A stretch of 64,000 nt of DNA from Opisthorchis felineus (taxonomy: Eukaryota > Platyhelminthes > Trematoda > Opisthorchiida > Opisthorchiidae): the NCBI GenBank assembly GCA_004794785.1, contig SJOL01008381.1, forward strand, positions 1-64,000, read 5' to 3'. Of this stretch, positions 26,201 through 36,198 are shown piece by piece; position 1 is the first letter of the stretch, and every line of letters begins with the position of its first letter. The position numbers and the translations under genes are program-made. Below the pieces are notes generated by a model. The model did no database searches and was not told where the DNA came from. It saw only the letters and a program-made list of their open reading frames with translations.

Positions 26201-27044
26201 ATATCTATTTCTTGCGCATACTTTCGATCATATTATCAACATTTTTCCTGCAGACAGGCCGAGCACCCTGTAGAAATTATGGCATTTCTTTCCACACATC
26301 TCCCGTATACTACGAGAACATAATTGGTGTAGCCCGCGAATCAATTAAAATTCCTAATATTATTACATGAATTGAGAAATTGTTCTATTATCGCGATGAC
26401 GTTCCATAAAGTACTGTCATTGGCGAATGTTTAACGGGATGATAATGTGAAGTAGGTAAAAAATATTTAATGACTAGTCATGGCCACCGAATTTTTTTCA
26501 GTTTGTCAACTGCGCACGTTTTGACGAAGAACAAAACCTTGTGACAATCCAATATAGAGGAAAAATTTACTACCGCGCTTGCCAAGTTTGTTCAACTTAA
26601 CAATTATTTCTGTTTTATACCAACTGGACATCGCCAAAGGGAAAGAACTGTTAACCTACTACGGAGCCGAGGTGAGCTGGTTCATAAATGCTTGTACCAC
26701 GCTGTCACTAGTTTGCATGCGCTATGAAGTGATGCTGTCTAGGGTACTGTTAGAGCATCTAGTCGATCAGGCAAGACAGAAATGAACTATCGGGATTTAG
26801 TTTCCATGACAGAACTGGTGAGAAAAATGCCCTTGTTACCCGCTTTACGGCAGTACCAGAATGTTTAGCCAGAGGCTGAATAACTATCACAGAATTATGC
26901 TGTGATTTTAGCTTTTTTGTTTGACGATACTCTTTGTGACGCCGTCTTCTGTGACTGACATCCATCGGAGGCTGTTTTCAACATAGAAAAATCTGTCCGC
27001 TGGATATTACGTCCCGAATCCGTCCTCCTTCAAAAACATAAATC

Positions 27045-27106
<62 letters not shown>

Positions 27107-30100
27107 CGCAAGTTTATTTTGCAAAATGTGGGTTTCTCAAAACCAAAGAACATGAGGAAGCGGGCAGCTTTGAGATTTTTAAAGTATTTTGTGAAGAAAC
27201 CCTAGCACAAATCTCTAACATTTATCTCAGTTAGAATGTTTTATGTTCCCAAACACCCGTAAGGTAGGTAGAAAGTTGATGGTTGGAGTCCACTCCCAGA
27301 TGATTTTCTTTCGTACCGCATGTACGTCACACTTCCGCATCGAGCAATACGATAAAACCTGAAGCGTACTTTTTCTGGCAGTAGATGGCTGGCTATATGA
27401 TGTGTACACACTAAATACACAAGATATTCTCCTCTGTTGGGCACAGCCCACTGGACCAGTTGTCGTGACCGTGTGCTTGGAGATATTCCCACTGGTTGAT
27501 TCCCACTCGTTTATTATTTCAGCCACATTATTAAGGGCTACGGGCGTTGATAGGTGGCGCTCGCTTAGGTCATTCGGCTACTTGGATACCAAAAACTTGC
27601 TGGGCTGGTGTCCGTCTCAGGATTTTCCTGTCACATCGAACTGTGGCGATGAACACCCATACAATGCCACATGCTACTTGCCCTGGGTCGTATGTGCAAC
27701 CAGCTGGACGTTCCGTGCCCGGTATCTGCCCTTGGGAATAATATCCAGACTGCGATTGTCCATCGTCTTAGAGAACATCTTAAAAAGACACATCAATATG
27801 TTCCAAGCTAAGTCTCGTACTGCCGCTGTAAAATTCAACTGATTCGGACGTTTTCTGCATTGATATTGTGTTGGTTTCCTGCACCGGAACTGATGCAAAG
27901 TGGACAAAAGCCTAACTGACTTCTGTCTCATGCACTGATTGTCCATAAATCGTCCTTTTGACGTGTATCGTGTAATTTTCATGCTGCGCTTTAATTAGTC
28001 CAGGGTCATTAATTTAGGCTTTGCCGCACATTATGCCAAGTGTGGGATATCCAAGCTTGAACTCGAGAAACTTTTTCCTTTGATGCGTCAACTGTTGTGC
28101 AAGCCGCATTAGCACATTTACGGCTAATATACATGGTGACCACGAAAATATGGTATAGATCTGAGTGACAGTGGACGTCTCGACCCTAATTGCATTTCCA
28201 AATGGATTGTATTCTACGGCACCCGAAAGCATGTGCCGTTTGCTGCAGTATAAGCGATTTTCTATTACTTTGTCTTTCAACAGCCTGATTCTAAACTATT
28301 TACTTTCTACGTGGTCCACCGAATGGTTACGCCTATGAATGTAGAGGGCCCATTTTAGCCTAGAAGATGCGACGAGCTCCATAATTCGGTTAGAAGCAAC
28401 GGTGCAAAGATCCTGGGCATTAGTATAGTGTGGCGGTTTGTGTACCTTTGTGACCCGCTGGGTTATACTGAGGAGTTCAATTTGAAAGCCGCAGTTTTAC
28501 ATACCATGTTGGCTAGTGGATGAAGGTCTGAAGAACAGTCTCTTGGTTTACCAGCTTGCGGGCTGGGACAGGCATGGCAACTTAGTCCTTAAGAAACTTG
28601 CATTGCTGTAATAGTACTCCGTACCCACCCGCTGCCTTGCTGGTAGCTAAGCCAAAGGCTTTGGTTGAGGACCCTCTTGTCTAGGTGCGCTTGTTCTGAC
28701 GGTGTTCCAGCCCGTGTAAAGCACGAACCTTACAATCAAAGTGCTATCATGCGACATCGGTCGCGCGTGGTGTCATCAGCCGCTTCACCTTACCTGCAGC
28801 ACACAGCAGGGCGGGTAAGTGTAAACATGCTACTGCTGACGCCTTACATCTTCACATATTACCTCTTCCATCCTATCCATATCCCACTGTGAACACTGGC
28901 AATCTGTCTAAATATTTATAGTTCGGAAAAGCTCATTGGCTCTTGGTCAGTTCGCCGAGCTTAGCAATTGGCGTGCAAACATTTCATCACTTTGCGTATG
29001 GACATCGTCAGAGCTCTCTCGCGGGTAATTCCTCCATTTCTGATTGCGTTTACTTAATTTCTGAAAAGTAGCTGGTAACTGTAACAAGGTTGATCCTTTG
29101 GAGATGGGCCAATACGTAATCTGATCTGTTCTCAATATTCTGCGTCTGGTTGGTCCGTTGAATGCCTCCACTTCAGTAGTTATGCTCATTTACCCCCATA
29201 GGTCCATTTCGCCTATCTTGTATGTTGCGTTCCACTCACTCTTCCTGTCATTTTATCGGGAGATGCAACACCATCTGCTTCAGACAGTTTTCCTTCTTTG
29301 ATCGGTCTGTTATCATTTCTGTTGTGTTGTGGCTTTGACCGGTTCATTGGTTACCTTTTTTGCTTGACGCAGCTTCCATTTATTGTTCTGACTTCGCCTT
29401 CGGCTTCCTCTTCGGCTTGGGCGTGGATCCCTGTGGCCATTATTTTATTCGGAATTTTGGGTCCTCCTAATGGGCTCTGTTGGTTTCTTTAATATCTTCT
29501 TGTTCAATTTTGTGCCTGCATGTTCTGGAGCTCCTTGTTTACCAGAGATTGATAGATTAAGCCGATCTCGGTGTGTCTGGTAATGGCTTTCTCACTTTGG
29601 AACCACACATCCACTAGCACGTCCGTTCTTTGTTCCTGCTTGCACTAATATATGAAAACAGTCCCGGTTGGATTTGTCCTTGATTTTGCGTGCGAGTGAG
29701 AACGGTCGTGCCTTTTAGCGGCAAGTTAGTGTTCGCGCAGTCTGGTGGACAGCTTCCTATTTGTTTGTCCAACGTGTAGTTTGTCACAAAACTTGCACTG
29801 GGTTTTGTATATAACGCCGGTCTTGTTTCTAGAGTTTCTTCTGCCTTTGATAAAGCTTTTAGAAGTGTGCTTTGGTTCGTACGCCACCGTTATAATTCTG
29901 TCTCAACATTCTCGCAGGTGTCTCCGAAATTCCCTTGATTTATGGATTGTACTCCGTTAATCTTCTCCTTGAGTTTTTGGATTGGTCGGTTTACGTTTAC
30001 TCATCTATCTCCAAATAAGGTCTCTCACAAAACCATTATTTTTGACGACTTTGTCAAGTTTGGATCCTGCTACTTTGCAGTGTGTTCCAATCGGCTTTTT

Positions 30101-32176
30101 TGTGCCAAATAGGGTGGTTACTGTGGTGGTTCAGGATTTGTTCTGTGCAAGCCGCTTTCTTGTAGACCTCGCTTTGTAGCAGTCCATTCAACAATCTGGT
30201 GATGAGTACTTCAAAGAATGCATTCATCTCCAAATTGCCAACTGGACATCTACAAACCGTGGTCAACATGAAAGTTACTGACACTGAACTACCATAGTAA
30301 TCATCCCAGTTGCCACAAACAAAGCTGCACCCGAACACTCTTCAAACAGCGGTGACCCACCACCATCCAACTATCAAACCATTTCTTTTAACCTTTCTAT
30401 ATGCAGTTTGCTACAGAGTTGGAATCTTTTGGAGAATGTATTATGGCCAAAGGAACGGACACCCTGAGTAAGTTAAAAACCATGTCGTTCGTGGAGGTTA
30501 CCTATCCTTCACTATTGTGTGATGAATTTTTGTGAGCACTTCTCAGCGCCGTCACTAGCAACCAGATTTTTTTGTCAGGAGCTCACAACTGAACAGTAGC
30601 GTCACAATTCCTCCCTTGAGGCTGACTTTTCAATCACGTCTTTGTAATTTCGCGAAATACACTCATTTGCGAACAAATGAATGAATGAATTTTCAGCAAC
30701 CTTATGAGTAGTGCATTACGAATATACATGTATCACGATATCTCGAAGATCGTAGCAACTGGAACATGAGGCGGCCTGGTGCAGCATGTTCGGTTGCCTG
30801 GAAACGTCACAACCGAGAGATTCAGCTGGGTTCCAGGTGAGTCTCTCGCAAAACCAAATTTGTTTGAAAATGAGTGTATGTCGCTAATTTCGTGCAATTT
30901 GGTTTCAAGTAGAACATGCGGTTGACGGAAACTCGGGGACTGCGCCTCTTTGTAATTTCCTTTTGCTGGACATAGAGTACGTAAGCTTCTATTGCTCTAC
31001 TAGGTTCCGTTTTAAGTGTGCTTCTCAAATTTCTTCCCGACCGACCGAATGGCCTCTGAGGCTGTTGGACCGTCACACCGTGCCATCCCGAGACATGCCA
31101 ACTACCTGAAGAAATTGAAGGCCATCTATCATTTTCTAGTGACCAGTTACTTCAATCCTGAGCATGACGTTGCAATACCTTTAGCACTCGTGGCACCTCA
31201 TCCCCCGACCTACAGTGTGCAAACGAGTCATGTGGCCACTAGCCTATCCCATGTAGTTTCGTGATCATTGCAATAGATGTGTGCACGTGTGGAAAACCAC
31301 CATTTGACTTGGTTACCTTAAACAATAGATTCTTTGGAAACAGTACTTCAGGGGAAGAGTGAAATACCATGTAAAATATTCACGTTACGGTCAGAGTTTC
31401 TTCAGCTTGGAGGACATTGTGGCTTATCATACAGAACAAACTCCTATGAAGGGAAAAGTGTTTCTGTACTTTCCACATATTGCGGGCGAACTGTGAAGTG
31501 ATCACTCAGCTGGCTTGCAGATTATCTCTTCACTGGGTAGAAAAGATGTCTAATGTAACAATTATTCGCTGTTGGCGTTCGAGTGGAAAGCACTTGACCT
31601 GCGGCAATACGTGGGGATGTGGATAAGAAACAGGGTGATGCAGAACGTCATGAATGAGAGATTCAGATACATTCAGTTGAGTCCTGTAAAACCCAATTTG
31701 TGTGAAAATGAGAGCATTTGTCTAATTCTGTCTAATTCGGGTTCAAGTAGAACATAAAGTTGACGGAAACTCGGGGACTGCGCCTACCTGATGAGCCCCA
31801 AGAAGGGCGAGGCCGATTGTGGGATGTCGATGAATCTCGGTCACCTTACAAGTAGTGTGTTGTGTTTGGAGTTTTAGGACATATTTTGTGTTTTGTACAT
31901 CCGTTTTTGCGTTGGAAACCTCCGGATCTTATTCACACCGTGGACTTGTCTGAACAGAACGAAAGGAATCGTTTTATTAGTTTCAAGGATTCTCACAGTA
32001 TGCGTCGGGACAATAACCAGATGTCATGATTAATGTTCAAGGTAAAGTTTACGCAAAACCCCGTACAGAAGATTATTGAATGAACGAAACTGAATTCTAG
32101 TTTGTTGGTCTGATGAGCATTTGATAAATTCACAAAAAATTGCGTTCAGTGGTCACCCGCACAAACCCCTCTCTCG

Positions 32177-32218
<42 letters not shown>

Positions 32219-35200
32219 GCACATTATCCCATCTGATGTCTCCTCAAANGTATATATATATAATCATATAGAGATTCTTGCGGACCCAAAGCTGGGCTAC
32301 TTCGTCAATACAGTCAACACAAAGAACGATTACCCTTTCGTATAGCAAAAACAGCTGAAATGACTGCATGGTAATGGCGGAAACATGGATAACCAATTGC
32401 CTCCAAGCCTGTAAACACGTTCAGAAAAATCCTAGAGAAACCATAGGAAGACTGAGTGCAATAAAAAGGACAAGTGTGATCTACAAGCTTCAACGCAACG
32501 ACTGCCGAGGCGTAGTACCTCACTGAAAAAGTAAATGATAAACATATGAACATCCACCGAGTTCCGTGGCCGCCACGAACAAAAGAATTAGACAATTACC
32601 AGACTGTAGATGGGAAAACAAACAACACAACAATAAACACCGGGTTAGTCGGATCAAAGAAAGAGGGCTACTGAGAATAGAAGGTTGTACAATCAACTAG
32701 TAGGATGAAAGAAAACCGGACCACAAAGCAAGAAGGAAACGGACTATTCATAACGAAGGAACAGAACTGTTGAATTCAAGGTATCCAACGAAATAAACAG
32801 ACTCAGGGGAATGAGACCACAACGCAACTCAGAGTCCAAGTTGACCGACGAAATTAGGCAAAAGTCACGCTACTAGATACTGTTTAGGAACTAAATGAGC
32901 ACCGTCAGAAGAGGAGGAATTTAACCCCGCACGGATGATCTCACCTCAATTGGTCAAAGAACGCTTATGATCTGACTGCCAAGTTTGGTGAACGTCCCAG
33001 CACGCATGCGCCATACTCTGTCGCGGCGGACAAGCTGACATCAACGACTCTAAATATGTATAGATTCCTGCCTAGCAGATCTACAGTAAAATGGATGCTT
33101 TTAAAAATCGGCTTGGGTGGAGAAACCTAATCAGTGCCAAGTATCCTTCTATTTAGATATTTGTGCTGTGAAAACGGTTACTTTGATGGAGATGGAAACG
33201 TGGAATGTGATTAGGATCACCTAACGCTGTTGCACGTTCCGCATGTAACAGTTGCCCCAATTGAATATTGGATTGGGCTTTCATTAGGAGCTGTTTTTCA
33301 CTGCTTACCACACAGATGATATAGAAACTACAATGGTGCCACCTGATACCGTATAACCGTCCTAATTTTACACTTTTTTCTATATTACAACAACTCCGTT
33401 GAATGGTAAACCAAACAATGTGAATGTGATGCTTGTAAATGCTGTAATCTGGTGGGGGGGGCACGATGTGAAACCCGATCGGCGCAAAATATGACCAGTT
33501 CCACCGAGGGTAAAGCCAGAAAACAGTAGGTATTGACCTATCCAAGCAATCTTACTGTAAACTGAACGTTGACAATTTTTGTTTGCTCGTCTACGTACAA
33601 ATTCGCCTAAGGTTAACGTGATCCCCTACAGATTGTCATGGGCCTGTTTGACTGATGTGGTGATCTGTTAATCCTCAAAATTTAGAAGAGTGAGTGTACG
33701 AAATGTTAGCAACATGTGTTGCAACGCGGCCAGTTTAATGAAGTTAGCATAGACATCTTCGGCCTAAATTACTACTTCGGAGGAAGCGCTCAATATGTTC
33801 ACAGCCTTCCTTTCACTTCAGCAGACTTCATTAGCAGCATCAAATATCGTGCTGTTCCCATTAATATCGTATAGCAAACGGCAGGGGAGCCCGAGACAGT
33901 TTGTAATGAGGTGAATTAATATACTCGGAATTGCATTGATAGGGTAGTCACAGGGGTCCCAATAACGACATCATTTGCTGTTTGTAGGCGTGTATACTCT
34001 TACACCTCTCAACTGTTATTCTTAGGGTCACGGAGACTTTCAGGTCGGGTCTGCATCCGTTACCTTTCTTTACTTGGGGGGTTTTGCAATGTGGCAAGTA
34101 TGGTAGTAAGTATGGTTAAGTATCAAAATCACTGACCACTGCGTTGCTGTCCACGATGCTGATGATGCTGACTGTTAGACTGACGGCAGTTCGATTCCAG
34201 GCGTGAAAAATGTTGACGTCGCAGGAGCTGCTAAAATGTGCTGAAGATCTACGGGGAACTCGGCAAGTAACGACAGAAGGTTTTCACTGAGGCGCACACC
34301 GTTAATTTATGAAGTTTATCAATTTTTCACTGAGAGCTGACTGACATTCAGACGTGATCAGTTCTGTCTGATGAGCGCGTCCCACTTGGCATATCCAGGG
34401 TTGTGTTACAGAGAGATCCCGGAAAGTGTACTTTTATCCATAAATGAATAGTTAGCTCAGAAATTACGTCCTGGAGTGTGGTATATGCAATAGGAACACG
34501 AAACCTATGCTGCGTCAAGGTCACCCATTCGCAGTACATCACTATAAACACGACTAAAAATGCCTGTCGCGAACAATTGTCTTGAGCATTTCGTTGGGAC
34601 CACGAAAATGTCACTAAAAAAATCACCAAGGGACCAATTTGTGCTGCATATGAAGTTGCTTATTATTCGTAAGCAGCGCGTTGAGGACATTCTGTGCAGA
34701 GTGGTGTTTTTGTCATTGGCTGAGTGGCCAATACCTCTGTACATTTGACGCCAACGCGTTCCCAAAAGGCATTTCCTCGAAGTCAACCGAAACTATAATG
34801 TACTCTTTTGTACACTATCACAGGCACTACCTGTAGGGTATTTCCATCCCCTACCATAAGTGTAAGATTCTGCTAATTCATCAACTATCAAGCCTCAGCT
34901 CTTCATCTTTATTAGACTTATTATTTTTCACGGTTTTCCAACCATATATCTGATCCTTCATGTTGGCTGAACATATTCTAAGAAACTAAAAAATCATCCA
35001 GATAAGCGAAGGTGATAAAACGAACAACATGAAACATCATCACAGGGATTAAATTTCGTGCAGTTGACACTGCTAGGTTTTGCGATGAGTATTTTCTCTA
35101 TATCAGTATATTCAAACCGATCGTCAGATCGCAATTGCGTGTTGGCTGGCTCGGGGTGACCTTTAGGCAATGACGACGAGCGTGATCTGATGCCAGCTGC

Positions 35201-36198
35201 ACAGTTTCAATCATTTCCTGACATTAAGCATAGCACATGGAATGCTGAAATGATACGTTTAAAATATACAATTTTTCGGTTTCTTATCCTCATCCGACTC
35301 ACTTTTAAAAGGAGTTACTTTTCTATTTGTTTTGGCCGGTTGCCACTTCCCTCCAGTTCTTTACCTACTGTATCTGCACGTATGACGATTCCCACTTTGC
35401 CCCGCCCAGCTTGTGAGGGCATTTTATTTCCCTCTGATCTTTTACCACTGACGGTATCGCCAGACGCTGTCAGGTTTGGGTGAGTGTGTTATCACGTGTA
35501 TATGCGTGTTCATCCATCCACGTTCACCCCCCTGACTGCTCGGCTGGTCCTATCCTGTCCTGATGCCATACCCAGGTCCGTACACCACCGGTCATAAAAG
35601 ACACCAACTCGGACTGGAAAGACCATTAACTCACACTACTTCCATCCCAATCACTTGGCCCTCAGTGTCGAAAAGTTGACCGTGTCTTGAATCTGTCGGA
35701 TACGCAACTTAATTAGTTACTCGTGCTTGAGCATACCTCTACTACATTCTCATTTTCCGCTGACCGAAACTATACCAGCTGGAACCCGCGTATGTGTAGC
35801 ACATGACTCATAGCTAAAAAATACAACTGAACTAGAGTGAACATGTTTGTATTTGATCCCAGGACCTTGAAAAATTCAGGTTCATTGTGCGCATTTGCGC
35901 GCTTGTTTTCGAATTGCAACTTAAACCTTCTAACCTATCTCTTTCAAAATTCTGGATTGTTTAAACTACACTTGGTGAAACTTTTAGACAAGGAATGTTC
36001 AACTAGAAACGTATTAAGAATGGCTTGAAAAGCGATAATCAGCCAAATGATTTGCATTCTTTGATTTCAGACGAGAGGTCCAGGAGCTGTAGTGACTGTG
36101 GGAAAACGTTTTCTCAGCCTAGCTATCTGAATCGTCATATGAAGACCGTTCATCACGATGAGACTCTTTTTCGCATGCAATTTTCCGAACTGTTTTGA
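14151..36198 (+). CDS. PRDM9-like PR/SET histone-lysine methyltransferase, single terminal zinc finger
   Basis: The eight exons are 14151-14255, 14296-14605, 21418-21743, 23944-24045, 26502-26585, 26627-26671, 30407-30467 and 36071-36198; all junction phases agree and give 386 codons. In the order of vertebrate PRDM9, they encode an SSXRD-like acidic segment (about residues 47-62, ending GDEWTP), a basic stretch before DDRFLY, a zinc knuckle C140-C143-C151-H154, the PR/SET core ([38 protein letters not shown]) and one C2H2 finger (C351, C354, H367, H372). Known PRDM9 proteins trimethylate H3K4 and H3K36, and a finger array sets meiotic recombination hotspots. Here the protein stops 14 residues after the first finger and no array is visible. 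The N-terminus is missing and no KRAB exon was found. One junction uses a TG instead of an AG acceptor. Assignment to the PRDM9/7/11 group is firm; strict orthology needs a tree. Confidence 0.88.
14296..14605 (+). CDS. PRDM9-like exon B: SSXRD-like segment and pre-PR region
   Basis: The exon carries [16 protein letters not shown], matching the DSDEEWTP signature at the end of the PRDM9 SSXRD motif, then a variable lysine-rich part, and near the end [13 protein letters not shown] and PEDDRFL. These correspond to YSLRERKGHAY and QDDDYLY just before the PRDM9 zinc knuckle. The donor is GTAAGT at 14606, leaving one base (T) that combines with AT of the next exon to make the tyrosine before the first knuckle cysteine. 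Confidence 0.82.
18306..18500 (-). repeat. tRNA-derived SINE copy (minus)
   Basis: On the minus strand it begins with a tRNA-like head: TGGAGTAGTGGTAACAAGC as A box and GGAGTTCAAACCCC as B box. It runs into a tail containing AATAAGAGCGAAACT and CAGGACAGGAGGACG, ending GTTCAAACCAGGGTGATGTG. The same head and tail recur at 18603-18850 and 49880-50160. Confidence 0.65.
18603..18850 (+). repeat. SINE copy (plus), inverted relative to its neighbour
   Basis: It carries the same order of landmarks as the minus copy (GTCAGATGTGTGGAGTCC, AATAAGAGCGAAACTC, CCAGGACAGGAGGACGG, GTTCAAAGGAGGGTGATGTG). An extra internal stretch of roughly 100 bp includes an ATC-rich run and CATCAGTGTCCAACACCGATG, also found at 42.1 kb. 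Confidence 0.6.
20411..20438. other. Perfect 12-bp hairpin with GAAA loop
   Basis: The two 12-base arms (TAAGTCTCGCCT and its complement) flank a GAAA tetraloop, inside an intron of the PRDM9-like gene. No T-run or coding context is attached. Function unknown; it may be chance or a decayed element. Confidence 0.6.
21120..21345. repeat. Possible dispersed repeat just upstream of exon C
   Basis: A GC-richer stretch with CGCGCCATCTGTTGGCGG and GCTGGCACCAGCAGTATGAT. Its composition is unlike the surrounding intron and suggests a repeat insertion. The family cannot be named from the sequence. Confidence 0.3.
21418..21743 (+). CDS. PRDM9-like exon C: zinc knuckle and N-terminal PR/SET
   Basis: After a pyrimidine-rich TTTAG acceptor the exon begins with the knuckle [15 protein letters not shown], whose C-x2-C-x7-C-x2-H spacing is identical to PRDM9. 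It continues to [20 protein letters not shown] and [16 protein letters not shown], the first strands of the PR/SET fold that help form the S-adenosylmethionine site. A lysine/cysteine-containing insert (KEKCVCG) between knuckle and fold is longer than in mammals. The exon ends in phase 0 at AGG before GTAATT. Confidence 0.92.
21744..23943 (+). other. Intron of the PRDM9-like gene (2.2 kb)
   Basis: Runs from GTAATT to TTTAG. Frames at 22878-23145 and 23217-23537 show no domain; nothing else is supported. Confidence 0.6.
23944..24045 (+). CDS. PRDM9-like exon D: central PR/SET
   Basis: This 34-codon exon is too short to stand out by length. It reads [20 protein letters not shown] and [11 protein letters not shown], matching the GYSWLI ... 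YEYVDGKD ... ANWMR strand-turn of PRDM9. Acceptor TTTAG and donor GTAAGT are clean. Both ends are phase 0, as required by exons C and E. Confidence 0.88.
24046..26501 (+). other. Intron of the PRDM9-like gene (2.5 kb)
   Basis: Runs from GTAAGT to TTTTTTTCAG. It contains the hairpin at 24431 and no supportable coding exon. Confidence 0.6.
24431..24461. other. Perfect 12-bp inverted repeat, 7-nt loop
   Basis: GTGCCACTGAAA and its exact complement flank GCGCATT, within the intron between exons D and E. No known element is recognised. Confidence 0.55.
26502..26585 (+). CDS. PRDM9-like exon E: conserved SET core
   Basis: The exon reads [20 protein letters not shown] then KIYYRACQ, nearly identical to [20 protein letters not shown] and QIFYRTCR in PRDM9. 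This includes the asparagine-cysteine pair at the cofactor pocket. The acceptor is TTTTTTTCAG and the donor GTTTGT. Reading through the donor reaches TAA within four codons, so splicing is needed. Confidence 0.92.
26627..26671 (+). CDS. PRDM9-like exon F: catalytic tyrosine motif
   Basis: This 15-codon exon reads [15 protein letters not shown], aligning without gaps to VIRPGCELLVWYGDE of PRDM9 when joined directly after CQ of exon E. It supplies the tyrosine of the WYGDEY motif. The required junction leaves intron 26586-26626 (41 nt) starting GTTTG and ending ACTG, so the acceptor is TG rather than AG. The donor GTGAGC at 26672 is normal. Confidence 0.82.
27048..27103. repeat. (TA)n microsatellite
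   Basis: About 27 uninterrupted TA units inside the intron between exons F and G. Confidence 0.95.
28640..28880 (+). mobile_element. Solo LINE 5' fragment
   Basis: Contains TTTGGTTGAGGACCCTC, GTCTAGGTG and AGCAGGGCGGGTAAG, the reverse complement of landmarks in 11160-10960. No endonuclease follows, so only the leader was left or retained. Confidence 0.6.
28930..30340 (-). mobile_element. Penelope-like element remnant with GIY-YIG endonuclease
   Basis: On the minus strand the frame 30338-30054 reads [20 protein letters not shown] and [12 protein letters not shown], the reverse transcriptase C-terminal region of Penelope-like elements. At about 29822-29736 it reads [20 protein letters not shown] then [10 protein letters not shown], the core of a GIY-YIG nuclease, preceded by a frame segment [20 protein letters not shown]. 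Several stops interrupt it. The distal end (about 28943-28990) carries TTCGCCGAGCTTAGCAATTG, a motif that also forms the arms of the palindrome at 45.9 kb. Such elements normally encode both domains in one frame; this copy is 5' truncated and dead. Confidence 0.75.
30407..30467 (+). CDS. PRDM9-like exon G: post-SET helix
   Basis: The exon reads [20 protein letters not shown] after acceptor ATGCAG, corresponding to the YGQELGIKW helix that follows the catalytic motif in PRDM9. It begins in phase 0, as exon F needs, and ends with one extra base (A) before GTAAGT, as exon H needs. The fit of sequence and phase makes it convincing despite its length. Confidence 0.82.
30814..30947 (+). repeat. Dispersed direct repeat, copy 1
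   Basis: Shares GAGAGATTCAG, AAAACCAAATTTGT, GAAAATGAG and TTGACGGAAACTCGGGGACT in order with 31655-31785, about 840 bp downstream. Parts (CAATTTG, AAATGAGTGTAT) also occur near 57.66 kb. Confidence 0.7.
31655..31785 (+). repeat. Dispersed direct repeat, copy 2
   Basis: Second, diverged copy of the 30814-30947 repeat with the same landmarks in the same order and orientation. No coding content; family not recognised. Confidence 0.7.
32177..32262. repeat. AT microsatellite pair with an ambiguous base
   Basis: An uninterrupted AT run (about 32177-32214) is followed, after 36 bp, by a second short TA run beginning right after the only N in the window (32249). The N next to a low-complexity tract suggests a consensus or assembly uncertainty. 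Confidence 0.9.
34060..34290 (+). repeat. Possible tRNA-derived SINE
   Basis: Contains a B-box-like GGCAGTTCGATTCCAGGC, preceded by ATGCTGATGATGCTGACTG. The A box is not clear. Assigned only because similar tRNA-like heads recur in the window. Confidence 0.35.
36071..36198 (+). CDS. PRDM9-like exon H: single C2H2 finger and stop
   Basis: The exon reads [20 protein letters not shown] then NRHMKTVH, a C-x2-C-x12-H-x4-H finger with exactly the spacing of the PRDM9 proximal finger ([22 protein letters not shown]). It then reads [14 protein letters not shown] and a TGA. No consensus donor lies between the finger and the stop, so this looks terminal. No AATAAA was seen close downstream, so the 3' end is less certain. 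Confidence 0.82.

Larger units (their letters stand above)
26672..30406 (+). other. Intron of the PRDM9-like gene (3.7 kb) loaded with transposon remains
   Basis: Runs from GTGAGC to ATGCAG. It holds the TA microsatellite, a LINE 5' fragment and a minus-strand Penelope-like element that ends within about 70 bp of exon G. Confidence 0.65.
30468..36070 (+). other. Intron of the PRDM9-like gene (5.6 kb)
   Basis: Runs from GTAAGT to TGATTTCAG. It contains a direct repeat pair at 30.8 and 31.65 kb, AT microsatellites with an undetermined base at 32249, and a SINE-like stretch near 34.1 kb. No coding exon is needed, since exons G and H are in phase. Confidence 0.6.
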
